A stretch of DNA of 64,000 nt, from contig CM021315.1 of NCBI GenBank assembly GCA_010645155.1, positions 8,043,126-8,107,125 on the forward strand, read 5' to 3'. This document shows, in pieces, positions 1-11,503 of the stretch (positions are counted from its first letter, which is position 1; each line of letters opens with the position of its first letter). This DNA is from Tigriopus japonicus. Taxonomy: Eukaryota > Arthropoda > Copepoda > Harpacticoida > Harpacticidae. The notes beneath the pieces were generated by a model that was not told the origin of the DNA, searched no databases, and saw nothing but the letters and a program-made list of their open reading frames with translations. The position numbers were made by a program, and so were the translations under genes.

Positions 1-69
1 TTTTACTTTGAATGAGTGAAATGTGATCCCAAGGAGGATGTGGGTATTCATTTTTGACGCATATTCTAG

Positions 70-3000
70 GTTGGACCAAATTCTGGGGCGCCAAGGTTCC
101 AAGGCTAAGGATGTTTATGACTCCAAACAAAGCTTGGCATCCAGGATAGTCAAAACCGAGAGACAGGTAAGTAATTTCCGTCCATTATACGCATAACAGA
201 AGTCTCATGCTTGAGACAATGCCGTCTACTTTCTCTCTCAATGACCAATCTTGACCTCGACACCTTATTTTAGGTGGACGATATCGAGGAGAAATTGGAA
301 CGTCTTATTACAATGTATGAGGAGGATCGCAAACGGTTCCAAACCTTATCTTATTCCTCGCCTCAATGCCCTCCTTGTACTCCAATGGCCACATCTCCCT
401 CACCTCCCTACAATCCCTATCAACCTCACCTGCCCATCAATCAACAGGTAAGACCTTGACGTGCACTTCCTATTCCTCCTTCGACACAAACGTAAATTGA
501 TGGTTTCTCCCGACTTTTACACCTTCTAAACGACTGTTGTAAACGTTGTAGATGTCTTTGAGCGGGTCAACTGCCATGACGGTAGCGCCCTCTTCCGCTC
601 TCACTAAACCTCGTCCAATTCTTGTGGACCCAACACTGGTAGGAGGAAGTGACCCACCCTCACCCTCGGTTCCGGCCGTCACAAATGCTTCCAGTTTCCA
701 CTACACTTCCTCCCTTAAGCATCATTTTCCGGCCAAGAAACCAATGATAAAGAAGCGGGTGACTCTGAGGTAAGTAGTCCCTTGGGCCTGGTTGATTGAT
801 TGTGCCGCCCCCATCACTCCCTTTTTTGATACATCCGTCGGCAAAGGCTTCACATTCATGACATGTTGTGAACGAACATGGAGATCCATTTATGCCGCTG
901 AAGGTTATTCATGCCGTTTCAGCCCTCCATGTTCCTTGTACCCTTTTTGGAAACCTCCCAATAAGCCTGATTACCTCAGAGAGACCTTTCCATTTTTGTC
1001 TTGAGGAGAACACTGCTCAAGCACGATCCTGGCCACGATTTGTAAACCCTCCCAAAATACAATGTCAAGTGTCCCCCCATTCACTCCCGACAACAAATAA
1101 AGCACACCTAGTGAATATGATTCTTTTAAATCGATAGTATACAAAGTCCTCACCTATTTAGCTCTTGCACAATCAACGCCAGCACCTCAACCACAGCTGA
1201 CGAGGCCAGTTCCTCCCGATCCTTTCCTCCGACCCATTCAGGTGTGGGTGGATCAAGCCATCCTACTGCTGGCAGTAGGACAGCTGATGAGGCCCAAAGT
1301 TCATCGAGTGGAGGCTCAACATTGGCCACTACTGTCACTACTGAGCACGAACTCTCCGCCGAGAAACCCTACAGGTCAAGCTCCGTTTGCACCACTCACC
1401 TCTAACCTAAAACTGATCCAATCACCAGTTGCTGCTTCATCAACGACACCTACTAACTGCCCTGTATGGCAATGATTTTTCCGTCTCTACGAGTGCCTTC
1501 CGTTTTGTCGCCTGAATTGGGCCTCTAGAATGTAGTCGACCTCTATTGCACTTTCCACACTGCATGAATTCTTTCTGACCTAATCCTGACGGCCTTATGA
1601 TATTTTTTCCATGTATATTGTACGTTTTTCGCCGACTTGATCCGTTACAACAGATTTTTAAATCCTGCCATTGCTTGATTTTTTCATCGATACACTTCAT
1701 CATTTCATATAGTAAATAAGGAGATTGAGACCAAGGTCTTTCCTTTGTAAATTATGCTAATGTTCGATCGATTCCATAAGATCTTAGAGTTCAAAAAGCG
1801 ACGTGAACTTCTACGCCATACCATAAATCACCATCGAACAATATTGTGGCCCTTGACATTGAATTTGAAGTTCTGTTTTCAGCTCCATCCCCACTGAATA
1901 CATGCAAAGGCACCAACCCATTGAGGAGCACGACTCTCAAGCTTCATCTTTATCTTCAATGATACCTCCAAGTGTTCGAATTGAAGGTTGTACTCCGCCC
2001 TCCGAATCCAGTGTGGAAGGAGAGCTATTCAGTAAGTGAAGGGTAACCATTATCAAGGTTATTCGAGGGTGTCTCTAAGTCTAGACCATTAAAGTGTGAG
2101 CATTGGTCTTTCCAATTACAATCTGCCAGTGGTGTCCCACTCTCAGGCCCCGTCTCGTATCATAAAAACAATTTTTATTTCTATTTCCAGTCCTGTCTTA
2201 GGCCTACCGGTATTTCAAAACTTGTTCCCTTTCAAGGGAAATTACTATGGGAATGTCCACCTAAGATGGTTTTTGTACCAAATAATGGAAGTGCATGTTT
2301 TATCTAGAATTTCAATTGATCCCCACGAAAACAAACCGTACGGCTCCTCGTATTGTCGGGATGTTACATCACTTTTTCACACTGACGCCCTTTTTAGAGT
2401 CCCTGAATAAAAAATGTCTTTCTTGGAATTAGACGAGATTTTTTCATTCCACTTAAAAACCTAGTTCATCTAAAATAACACCTACCTGTATGGCTAACTT
2501 TAAAAAATCGATCCTCTCGACCGTTATCGTCCATACGCTTCAGACTTTTTTCTAGCCAAAAAAAACTACCACCAAGTATGTATCACTACAGATTTCATCG
2601 AACATGGGATGTACGTTTACAGGGTGGAAGATATGTTGTTGGACATTTTTGATAAGCTCAATAATGTGAAATTGAACTGCAATCGTATTGATCTTCCGAG
2701 ACAGAGAGAGAGGGAGTAAGGGAACATAACTTTGTGTTGATGTTGTTTAATAAGAATTATGTTTCATTTACAAAAAGAGCATAAGAACATATAACTAGAT
2801 TGTTCCAACTTTTCTTACTCAGACTCTCATCAGAGTTTGCAGTTTGGTTACTTTTCAAGTGTTTAGGCTTATATTAGTTTAAGCAAAATTGAATTCATCG
2901 TAATCTCACAATGTTTCAGGTCTACTTGTTCAAGTAAGACAAGGGTATATTCTGGAGACTGAGGGCTTCAAAATTTTTTAGCACATTTTTGTTTTAAGTG

Positions 3001-4225
3001 CAATTTGTGTTTTTAATCCCTTTCTGAGGATTTGATCACTTGATTTGTAAAAATGACATTTTTAAGGTGTAACTTTTCAGTAAATGATTGAGGTAAAATG
3101 ATGCAAGGTCTGGACAAAAGAGCAATCCAGTGTTACCAGAACTTTTTGAACTTAATTTCTTTTAACTTTAGGCCAAAAAAGCAACTTTATTTGAGCCCTA
3201 CTCATCATACTCGCCAATTTACAGGGTCATCAACCCAATTGTAGGCCCTTAAATTTGTCATAAAAATTGCAATTTTGAGCAGATTTTTCTAAAAATGTTT
3301 AGTCTCCAAATTTAAAAATAGGATGGTACAATTGTTTGTATATAGTTGCTTGTATTTCCCTGTTGGTGCCCATAGGTGTGGACAAAATCATGGCGACAGG
3401 GAGGTATTTAGGACAATTAGTACAGAGCTTTGCATTTGGTCTCTTGGGAAGAAAAAACATTTTAAAGCTGAAATGGTCTGTTTGATATCCCACCAAATTT
3501 CACACCAAAAGGTTGACCAAATAAAAAAGTCTATGAGCCTAAAGTAGACTCAAAACTGACGTTGCTCATTCAATAAAATCAACCAAGTCTTAACTTGGCC
3601 CGCCGACCCTGTAGAAGCTATTCACTCCATTGGGAAACTGACCTTCAAAAATCTTTCATAAATTCTTCGAAATTCGTCTAATATGTTATACCGCGTATCT
3701 TCCACCCTGTATGGTCAAATTTGTGAATGCCAAAAACAAAAGAATGACCATGTCCAGGAGATTAATTCCTTATGATGTTATTTGTTCTGATGCACCAAAT
3801 CCAACTTGTCCAAGGGCCAAAATTACCATTCAATGAACAGCAGCAATCTTACACCCGAACTTCACGTTGCAGATCTTCCTCGCGGTTCCATTGACTCTAC
3901 GTTAGAGTTTCGTTACTCTGACCTTGAAGAAGCGCTCAAGGAAGGGGAGGATGGCGTTGAAGATGATGATTATGACCAAGAGGATGAGTCTTTGAACCTT
4001 CTTTTGACCAGTGGTGCACGAGGTCAAAGCACTTCGGAGGTTGTTATTGTCCCGAGTTCTCTTCCTCGAGAGATGGCTCCTTCCATTCGAAGCATACCAA
4101 CCGTTATCGTTGAAGAAGGTGGGGAGAGTGAGAGCTCGGTTGGAAGCTCTCGAATTTTGGTCAGACGCTCTGCAAGCTCACCATGTCCTCACTCTCATCC
4201 GGACTATCCAAGAGACATTCCTTGA
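70..4225 (+). CDS. KCNQ: KCNQ (Kv7) voltage-gated potassium channel, C-terminal part (six exons; 5' end outside the window)
   Basis: Exons: 70-166, 274-447, 552-769, 1162-1374, 1883-2031 and 3873-4225. All have GT-AG borders and matching phases, giving about 400 residues to a TGA. The first two exons encode the cytoplasmic assembly helix of KCNQ channels. LDQILGRQGSKAKDVY is followed by SLASRIVKTERQVDDIEEKL and ERLITMYEEDRKRF, closely resembling the coiled-coil subunit-interaction domain of insect and vertebrate KCNQ (vertebrate form FVKVERQVQDM). This domain drives tetramer assembly of the M-type K+ channel in the plasma membrane. The pore and voltage sensor lie upstream, outside the window. 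The remaining exons encode a Ser/Pro-rich linker and an acidic stretch (GEDGVEDDDYDQEDE) typical of variable KCNQ tails. The last acceptor (AG at 3871-3872) was chosen because it is the candidate that fits the phase. The final reading frame is uncertain (see the entry at 4132-4335). Confidence 0.85.
2620..3709. mobile_element. Mariner/Tc1-like element in a KCNQ intron, probably non-autonomous
   Basis: The left end CAGGGTGGAAGATA and the right end TATCTTCCACCCTG are perfect 14-bp terminal inverted repeats. Each end is flanked by TA (2618-2619 and 3710-3711), the target site used by mariner/Tc1 transposases. The element is 1090 bp long. The interior is AT-rich, and I see no transposase with a DDE/D pattern. 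The longest internal frame (minus strand, 3299-3496, 65 residues) is not recognisable. It lies wholly inside the intron 2032-3872 and should be removed by splicing. Confidence 0.7.
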
Positions 4226-4335
4226 TATCACCCGAGATTCTGGGAAAGCTCAAGGCATTGGATATTGAAAAGCTACATTCTTCGATTGATTGTTACAAGA
4301 AATATTTGCCCTTGACCAGCATATACACTCGTTGA
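4132..4335 (+). other. Alternative reading frame at the 3' end of the KCNQ terminal exon
   Basis: The main KCNQ frame ends at 4223-4225 after an atypical run (SPCPHSHPDYPRDIP). A second frame is open from 4132 to a TGA at 4333-4335. From the ATG at 4183 it encodes 50 residues that look more protein-like: MSSLSSGLSKRHSL, then SPEILGKLKALDIEKLHSS and a tail ending YLPLTSIYTR. The two frames overlap at 4132-4222, so a single-base indel or an unseen splice there would extend the channel tail into this frame. Whether this is an assembly error, an alternative C-terminus or chance cannot be decided from the DNA. Confidence 0.4.
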
Positions 4336-5162
4336 TTGAATCTTATATTCACTTAAATATGTGCATGGGTGGACTCACGCGCCTCACTCATCCCCCTGTA
4401 TAATCTTCGACAGGAACTCAGTACGTCTGTTCTGCTCAAAAATTAGCCCAATCCTCACTTGACCCACTGTCCGCCCTTCTCAAATCTCAGTTTTGCACCA
4501 GTAAATAACCATAAGTTCAAGAAATCTGCCCAAATGGCCGACTCTACATTTTCCTTCCTCGTAAGTGACTCTGTCATTGTCAGTGAGATTAGGTATGGTT
4601 GTGATGAACCTTGTACCAAAATTAGCCCAAAATAGGGTACAAAGATCAAATGGTTGACCGACAGTTTTGTGGACTAAAACCCTTGAATCGGATCCTATAC
4701 CGTGACATGTATGAAGAGAAAAAGAGCTTAGAAGATATAATAAAAGCCGTTATAATAGAATATTACAAATTCATTATACTACTACAGTCAATGGCTGACC
4801 AGATCGTTATTTCCTCTGCACACGAGCTTTTCAAACAAGTAAGTTTCCAAAAGTGGTCCTACTTAGGCGTATGGTCCAGGCTGGAGCTCAAGTTATATTT
4901 ATACAGTTACTTTAGTAAGTGGAAAGTTTCATTATTATTGCAAGTTATAAGATGTATAGTAACTTTTGACATAACTTACCCCTACAATGTTTGTCGGACG
5001 CACCTTGAGGTCAAACTTTACTGTCAATATATCGAGGTGCCTAAAGTAAATCAACTGTGGTTGCTTATAGCAACGAAATCGACCTCCATTCCACCATAAA
5101 TAGATATTCATCACACTTTAGTTCGTCGATTTAAAAGATATATTTATGCACGTTATTTAGTG
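4336..5162. other. Intergenic stretch downstream of KCNQ
   Basis: No gene is supported. AATAAA occurs at about 4737 and could serve KCNQ polyadenylation, although it lies far from the stop codon. An open frame of 149 codons at 4650-5099 is AT-rich, full of aromatic and hydrophobic residues, has no recognisable domain and overlaps no splice structure. The phrase AATTAGCCCAA occurs twice (about 4441 and 4618). Confidence 0.4.
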
Positions 5163-5612
5163 CAAGAAGCACTGGAATCATGAAGTGGGAGGCTAGCAAT
5201 GAGAATAATGATTTCCAGTAAGAACAATTCAATTACGTTCTTCTGCGAATGAGACCTTGCATATGTTGACAAGAATACGTATTTCAATTTTCAGCTCAAT
5301 CGAACGTCGGAGACAAAAGTTATGCTCACTCAAAATTCAGTGCAAATCCTACCGAGAATGAATGAACTTGCCCTTTTGTGGTAATCGTTTTACCACAAAA
5401 GGGCGAGTTCATTCATTCTATGCTCTCTTCAGTACATAAGTTTGAGAAGTCATAACTTTTCACTCCGACATTCGATTGGGCTAAAATTTGAAATACGTGT
5501 TATTCTCAATGCAAGCCAGGTCTCATTTGCTGAAGAACGGAAATGGTTCGTTTCTGCTGGAAAACATAATTCTCATTGCTAGCCTCCCACTCCATGATTT
5601 CCGTGCTTCTTG
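5163..5612. mobile_element. 450-bp fold-back element (near-perfect palindrome) with target-site duplication
   Basis: The whole 450 bp reads as two arms that are imperfect reverse complements. The left end CAAGAAGCAC matches the right end GTGCTTCTTG. The arms continue inward through GTGGGAGGCTAGCAATGAGA and its complement to a hairpin centred near 5386 (GCCCTTTTGTGGTAA facing TTACCACAAAAGGGC). A 7-bp direct repeat, TTTAGTG, flanks the element (5156-5162 and 5613-5619). It has no coding capacity, as expected of a MITE or fold-back transposon. A 7-8 bp duplication with CA...TG ends would fit an hAT-related mobiliser, but the superfamily is an inference. Confidence 0.75.
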
Positions 5613-5619
5613 TTTAGTG

Positions 5620-7860
5620 CCATTAAGGCAAACATGTACTGTAGGACGTTTGGAGCAAAGAACTTCTTGGAAAAAGTGAGCGGTATTTTTTTTTGTTTTC
5701 TGATTTCTGAGAAAAGTGGCGCTTCAAAAATTATTACAAAAGATATTTAGTTGGAAATTAAGGGGTTATTAAACAAGATGGCAGTTTTTTGTTGGTAATC
5801 CGCAGAGTGCAGTCCCAGCACCAACTGGTCCTCTTAAAGGTTCTTCAGGTCTTTGGATTTTTGTGGTTTGGAACAGATTGGTGCAAAATTGAAGTGCTTG
5901 ATTGATTGGAAAATCTCATTTATCGACCATAATTTTCCTCGCCAAAGAGGAGATCAAAACCCGAATGTTATTTCTCTTTCTTGATCAGTGTTGCTAGATG
6001 CTTTTCGCGAAAATTCAACTTTTCTCGTGAAATTCCCAACCTTTTTTTGTTGGGACAACTTGGGAAAATCCCAAAAATCTCGCAACACTACCCTTTATCT
6101 TCAAATTCACTCGTCCTTAATTTTGTATCGGTTGGTATTGTTCGTATCTTTTGGTTTTTTCGCAAAAGGGAATCCGTCAGTCACTCAACCTTTGTTATTT
6201 CCTCCAAGCATTTCCAAGCCTTTTTTGCGGCTTTGTGCCGCAGAAGTATGAACTATGCCATAAGCGGGAATTTCATCAAATATTATCATTTGATGACCCA
6301 TTACAAAAGATATTCATGAAAAACTGTTTTCACATCACGAAGTAAACGGAGGGAAAATGTGAAAAAATGACCATGTAAAAATGACCCTAAAATATCAAAA
6401 AATGTCAAAAAATGCAAATGAAGAGCCAAAAAGTGCCAAAACAATGGAAAAGTGCAATAATGAATCCAGCTAGATTCTCTAAAGAATTTCAAACATTACG
6501 GGAAATGCTTACTGGGTTTTTAACGTAATAGACAATTCTGAAAATGGAATCATATTTTACCAATTAATAAGCACATTTTGGAAGCAACGGTAGAAGACAA
6601 AATTTGGGCAAAAATGATTTCATGGAGCTTCCAAGTAGAATTTATTCAAGATCGGTTCCGACTCCAGATCAGTTCCAGGGTTTTAGATCCAACTCACAAC
6701 AAACTGACCTCCTAACCGATCTGATCCAATGCTGTACCGGTTTAGGGTCCATCCGGATCCATTCCTGCATGCTAGCAAAATATAGAGCAATAAAAATGAT
6801 GCAAGTAGAAGACACATTTTAGGTTTAGCCTAAGTACATTTTGTCGAATTAAACTAATTTTCATGCAACTGTATATTTTTTCGTCACTATTGTCAATGCA
6901 AATGAAAGGTTTTTCATTTTTTACGGCTCTATTGATAAGTCACTTGAATGGTTTAATATTCAGATGATTAAGAATGGCTGGATTTGACCTCTTTGATATC
7001 ATAAAGCGTACGACGCTGAATGCCTTCCACATGATAAAAAATGTGACTCAAAATTTATTATTTCCAATTGATTTCAAAATCATTTGCTCCGAAGATGATA
7101 TATATTTTTTTGTAAAATGAAATAAGTTTCAGCTTGCTCATTTATCCATACACGTTATCGATAAACGAGTTATCTTCTCTCTTTAGAGCAATATCTGCGG
7201 GAGCTTAAATTATTCATCCCTGACCTTTCATTTCATTGGGAACTTGCTAGAAACAATGTTATCTTACTTCGTTAAACTTTGGCAAAAAAAATCTATTTCA
7301 TTGTGAGTAGTTCTATTTTCCGACAAGTATGTACATATTTGACATTTTAAGTGCACATTCTGTACGTAGGGACAATTTTGACAAACAAACGCATTGTTCC
7401 AACTTTTCAAAGTCCGAATGGTTCGAGAAGTATCTTGGCTACATTAAAGGTGGTTAATGCGTGTCGAGTTGTCTAGCTTGCGAGCGTGAAAATAAATGCA
7501 TTGCCAATGTTGGATCAAGTCAAGAAAAGTGCCGACTTTACTTGACTTAAGTTTGGTTGAAACTTTTCAGACTGTTTGTAATCATTGCTCTGTTTATGTG
7601 CCCTTGTTTTTGGCTAAAAGTGTTGTAAGAGCAATTCATTCAAGAAAACATTCTCCCGATTCAAGTGTGATCTTGGTTCTATTTTTGTGCACATCTAATG
7701 GTGGGTTGTTAGATGGGAGGACAATTATATTTGAGATTCAATGTGGAACACAATTTCAGCGGTATTTTGGGGCGGATTTTTCAATACCGCTACAAGGAAT
7801 GGGATTCCCTGTATAGAGAGTTAATCATTAATATAGTTTCAATAATTAATGTTTATATGA
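5620..7860. other. Intergenic stretch without a supported gene
   Basis: AT-rich non-coding sequence. It holds one weak miniature-element candidate (5986-6090) and an A-rich imperfectly repetitive patch at 6360-6450 in which AAAAATG words recur every 10-15 bases. The open frames here (up to about 112 codons) show no recognisable domain, signal peptide or splice context. Confidence 0.4.
5986..6090. mobile_element. Possible 105-bp miniature inverted-repeat element
   Basis: The left end CAGTGTTGCTAGA and the right end TCTCGCAACACTA are inverted repeats matching at 11 of 13 positions, a form seen at the ends of hAT-type elements. The interior contains a small hairpin (TCCCAAC facing GTTGGGA). No convincing target-site duplication is visible, so this could be chance or a damaged copy. 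Confidence 0.3.
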
Positions 7861-8330
7861 AATTTGATCTACCAATGAGTTACTGTTGGCAGATCTATAC
7901 AACCCTTGAATAGTGGGTTGGTCAGGAATAGTTTTTAAAAATTTGTCCAATCCTGCCTTAAATGCTGTTAGAAGCTCCTACATATTCCCGACGAAGATTA
8001 ATGGGCAACAAATTGAACAATGAAGGAACCCGATAAAGGAGAGAGGAGGACTTCATTGATCGAACTAGCCTCGATTCCTTGGGCTTTGGAGGTGCTCTCA
8101 AAACGCACGTAAAACCTCTACGATCGTTACAACTAATCTCAAAGCCTGGGTTAGGAGAGAGCCCATGGATGCTCTTGAAAACATACAGTATCAGATACCT
8201 TTCATACCTTCCCTGAGTACTGTTCAGCCCTAACTTCTCGAGCCTCTCCTAATACGAAAGCTCTCTCATTTGATATTGCAAAAAATCTGATAAGTGGTAC
8301 GCTATGCTTTTCACAGAAATGCGAATATTT
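7861..8330 (-). pseudogene. Non-LTR retrotransposon reverse transcriptase, degenerate C-terminal fragment
   Basis: Read on the minus strand, the fragment gives DFLQYQMRELSY, a stop, ERLEKLGLNSTQGRYERYL, then ILYVFKSIHGLSPNP and NDRRGF. Further on come RVPSLFNLLPINLR and, in a shifted frame, FKAGLDKFLKTIPDQP. This order of motifs (SYWERL, RRRERY, K.LHGL.PNP, RR, FN.LP..LR, FK..LD.FL..IPD) is characteristic of the region after the polymerase domain in jockey/CR1-type LINEs. The stop at 8249-8251 is TAG where the family has Trp (TGG), and a frameshift lies near 7960. The fragment is therefore dead. No 5' part, poly-A tail or target-site duplication was found. Confidence 0.75.
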
Positions 8331-8947
8331 AAGAGATTAATTTAAATGGAATTCGAACAAGATATTTTTTGAAAAAGAAAAAAAGCGTTTAATTGGTTCA
8401 TTTATACAATTGTTTTAACAAGGTTCACAGTTTAACTGGGGAGTCTTAGCTGGCCTTTTTAAGCTAAAGGGACATAAAAGGGCGTTGTTTTTAAATTGAG
8501 CATAACATTCAGATCAAATTTGTAAAAATAGTTGCCCTAAGTGCTAATCTTTATCAAAACAAGACAACTGAAAAACATGTTTGTTCAAAATATCTGTTTA
8601 TATATGTTGTCACATTGAGGTTTTACGTTTGATGCGGTATCCTTCAACGAAGTCATAGATTTGATAGTCCTTTTTGACCCTTCTTAAGGAAACTTTTAGA
8701 CACGTGTGGGCGCTTCTATGTATGTACCTAGCTGTTATTGATAATGGATTTCTTTTGAATCCCTTCAGGTACTTCATGATGGAGTTCAGTAACTGTTAAA
8801 CTATGTTAGGCCTTGTAATTGCCAATTTAAGAACTCGCCAGCAAAATTCCCGTAATTCATACCAACAACGCAAAATAAATTTGAAAAGGATATGAAACTA
8901 CAAATTACAACAGTGGCTAGCTTAACTAAGGTATGTGAGGTTAGAAG
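8331..8947. other. Intergenic stretch, nothing recognised
   Basis: AT-rich sequence between the retrotransposon fragment and the fold-back repeat. I see no gene, RNA or repeat structure. Confidence 0.4.
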
Positions 8948-9288
8948 GGGTCCAGGATAACTCGGTACATAGGATAACTCAAAACAGGAAAACTGGGTAC
9001 AACGGAAAGCTAAGTCTAACGGAACTCGGTACAGCGGAAAACTCGGTACCGGAAGATTCAATACAGGAAAACTTTTCCATTGTGCCCAGGTTTCCGTTGT
9101 ACCCAATTTTCCGTTGCACCCAGTTTTCTGTTGTACCCAGTTTTCCGTTGCACCCAGTATTCTGTTGTACCCAGTTTTCCGTTATACCCAGTTTTCCGTT
9201 GTACCCAGTTTTCCGTTGTACCCAGTATTCTGTTGTACCCAGTTTTTCTGCGTTGAGTTATCCCAAGTACCAAGGTATCCTGGAACCC
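8948..9288. repeat. Fold-back element made of 17-bp repeats in inverted orientation
   Basis: The outer arms are inverted repeats of about 36 bp. GGTCCAGGATAACTCGGTAC on the left matches the complement of GTACCAAGGTATCCTGGAAC on the right, and both carry GAGTTATCC or its complement. The right half (about 9090-9247) is a tandem array of about nine copies of a 17-bp unit, TTTTCCGTTGTACCCAG. The left half carries scattered diverged inverted copies (CTGGGTACAACGGAAA and GGTACAGCGGAAAACT). The whole can fold into one long hairpin. Open frames on both strands across it are repeat translations, not genes. Confidence 0.7.
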
Positions 9289-11503
9289 AGATTTGGTGTC
9301 TTTGTCTGGTTTAAAGTACAAGATCAATTTTAGGATCAAGTCTCTTTCTTCTCCAAAACTCGATCACATGAACCTTTCAATTCAACCTACAATTGAACCC
9401 GCTTAAGGAATGAATGCGGATGGTACTGATACACATAGAAAAGTGGCTTTTCTGCATTTTGATGGGTGAATGACAAGCTCTTCATGAGGAACATATTGAC
9501 GCCGTTTCTCTTCTTATATTCCTGATTGAATTTAAAAACACGTCAAAAATTGGAGCACTTGGAGAAATTGTTTAAAAGCAAAAATTCCAGATGATAGTGC
9601 AATGAAAACTATTTGTAACGATGACTTTTTGATTCATAGTCTGATTGTCCGGAATTTACAATTTTACTTGTCCGGTTTTAAGTGGCCAACCCTGTAAATC
9701 CTCTTGCAGTGTATTCTTGCAGTGTCATGCAGTGTCAGTTAGGTGTATTTTTGGTGTTCCATTACAAAGAAAACATTTCTTATTCCTAGGAATTGCACGG
9801 CATCTTAAAAATAACACCTTTGTACTTTTGTGAATTTTGCCGGTTCCTCAGAATAAACGTTTTACAGACAAGTAACAAATTATTTTAAAAAGATATTTTT
9901 TCTAAGAAGTTACTCTTGATCTTATCTTAAACGTTGATTTGAATTTTTGTATTGTTAGTTGTTGAGTATATTCTATTTTATTTGTATTGATAGCTGTAAC
10001 GATCATAACTTTCTTTGATTTTCACATGTCATTTTAATGTCAACTCCAACGAACTAGCAACTCGATGCAGCGAATGCATTTTAAATTTGTCGATTATTGA
10101 AAGTCGGATCAAGACCGATCCATCAAGAATTTCCTTTATCAAAAAAGTTTTGTAGTCATATTGGTCTATCATTCGAAAACACCACATTAATGCTTGCAAT
10201 GCATAGATGCTAACAAAATGATACTAAACAAGGTGATGTTTTTTTATCCCTTGACCGGAACACATTTATTCCCAACATATAAACTGATACTTCCCTTTCC
10301 GCAACGCTCCTTTACTCTGTAAATTCTGACCAAGGAAGAGAAGAACAAAATACGTCAGGAACCATTCAAGAGGGGTGGACAGGACCTATCTCTAGTCTTC
10401 TCTAATCGAGGCTTACCCTCTGAAACAATGGACTGGCTTTTCCCTCATTGAGGAGAGGTCCTTTCCAAAGCAATCGCCTGACAGTCCATAGCTTTAGTCG
10501 TCCTTTTCCCCACCCATTCAGGTCATTCCCAACGAGTAAAGGTCCCATCAGGTCAAGAATTACGGGATTGCTCTGACTCGACAAAACATTAAATAAAGAG
10601 TTCCTTCCAGAGTGACAGTGAAGAAGGGTGACAGAAAAAGTCACCCTTCTACCCCCTACAAGACCCTCGTGGTTCTCGTGCTCGACCCTCTGGCTTCTTG
10701 GTGAAATCTTGCTCTCAAGGGCCAAGTGGATTTGAGCTGTCAAGATGATGGAAAAAGTAATTCAATCACACCGATGAACTTTGGGCTAATTCAATGGATT
10801 GCACCACACAACAAAGGATGTCCAGGATTGGAGAAAAAACTCACCTTATCTCCGACAATGGTTGCTCTTGCTATGAGTGTTTAAAACCTGCTTGTGCTTG
10901 CCGCCTATTGAAGTAAACAAAGTGCAGGAAAATATATTTTCCTAACCGATGGTTTTGAGGAGGATCCAACTGCCAAAGGCAAGAAGAAACATTGACAAAA
11001 AGTTTGAAAATCTGAAATGTCACATCCAGCACTGGACATGTCAGTATTGTTCATGGTTCATTACCCTTCCCTCCCTTCTGTGGATGTCCCATCGGAGTTG
11101 GAGTCCCAAACCTCAGTCCCTGCTCCTTCCAGTTACCATGGGTCTGACAACAAAGAGAGAGGGGGATTGGATCGTCAAATTCCAAGTTCCAAGTCATAAC
11201 CCAAGAGCAACTCCTTTAGTATCAATTTTGGAAAACTTGCGCGTTGAAAGACGGGGACAAAAATCGAGCTTTTGTGATTTATGTTCGTCACCTTTGGATA
11301 TTAGTAGGCAGCCATTATTTCATTGTGAATTGCAGAGTGGGTTCTTACCTCCGATCGTGGGTATATTTGGAGCAAAAACTTTTTCGAGGATTATTGTAAA
11401 CTTGAGATACAATGCTACTACCATCACATTAAAAATAGTTTGGTTGAACACAACGTATAAATCAAGTCAATTCGATTAGATTCTTTTTCATCTTATCTAT
11501 TTT
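9289..11503. other. Intergenic stretch without a supported gene
   Basis: A perfect 11-bp stem (AGAAGGGTGAC facing GTCACCCTTCT) with a 7-base loop lies at 10622-10650. A minus frame of 113 codons (10402-10743) runs across that hairpin and is not recognised. A Ser/Pro-rich plus frame at 11017-11199 could be a terminal exon of something but has no supporting neighbour. Nothing else is visible. Confidence 0.4.

Noticed and set aside
4650..5099. 149-codon plus frame
   Set aside because: AT-rich with a low-complexity aromatic/hydrophobic composition. No domain, homologous motif or splice partner was seen.
8935..9339. Opposing frames of 93-132 codons
   Set aside because: Both arise from the 17-bp tandem repeat, which stays open in several frames. 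No start context or domain is present.
10402..10743. 113-codon minus frame
   Set aside because: It runs across a perfect 11-bp hairpin, has no recognisable motif and shows no adjoining exon.
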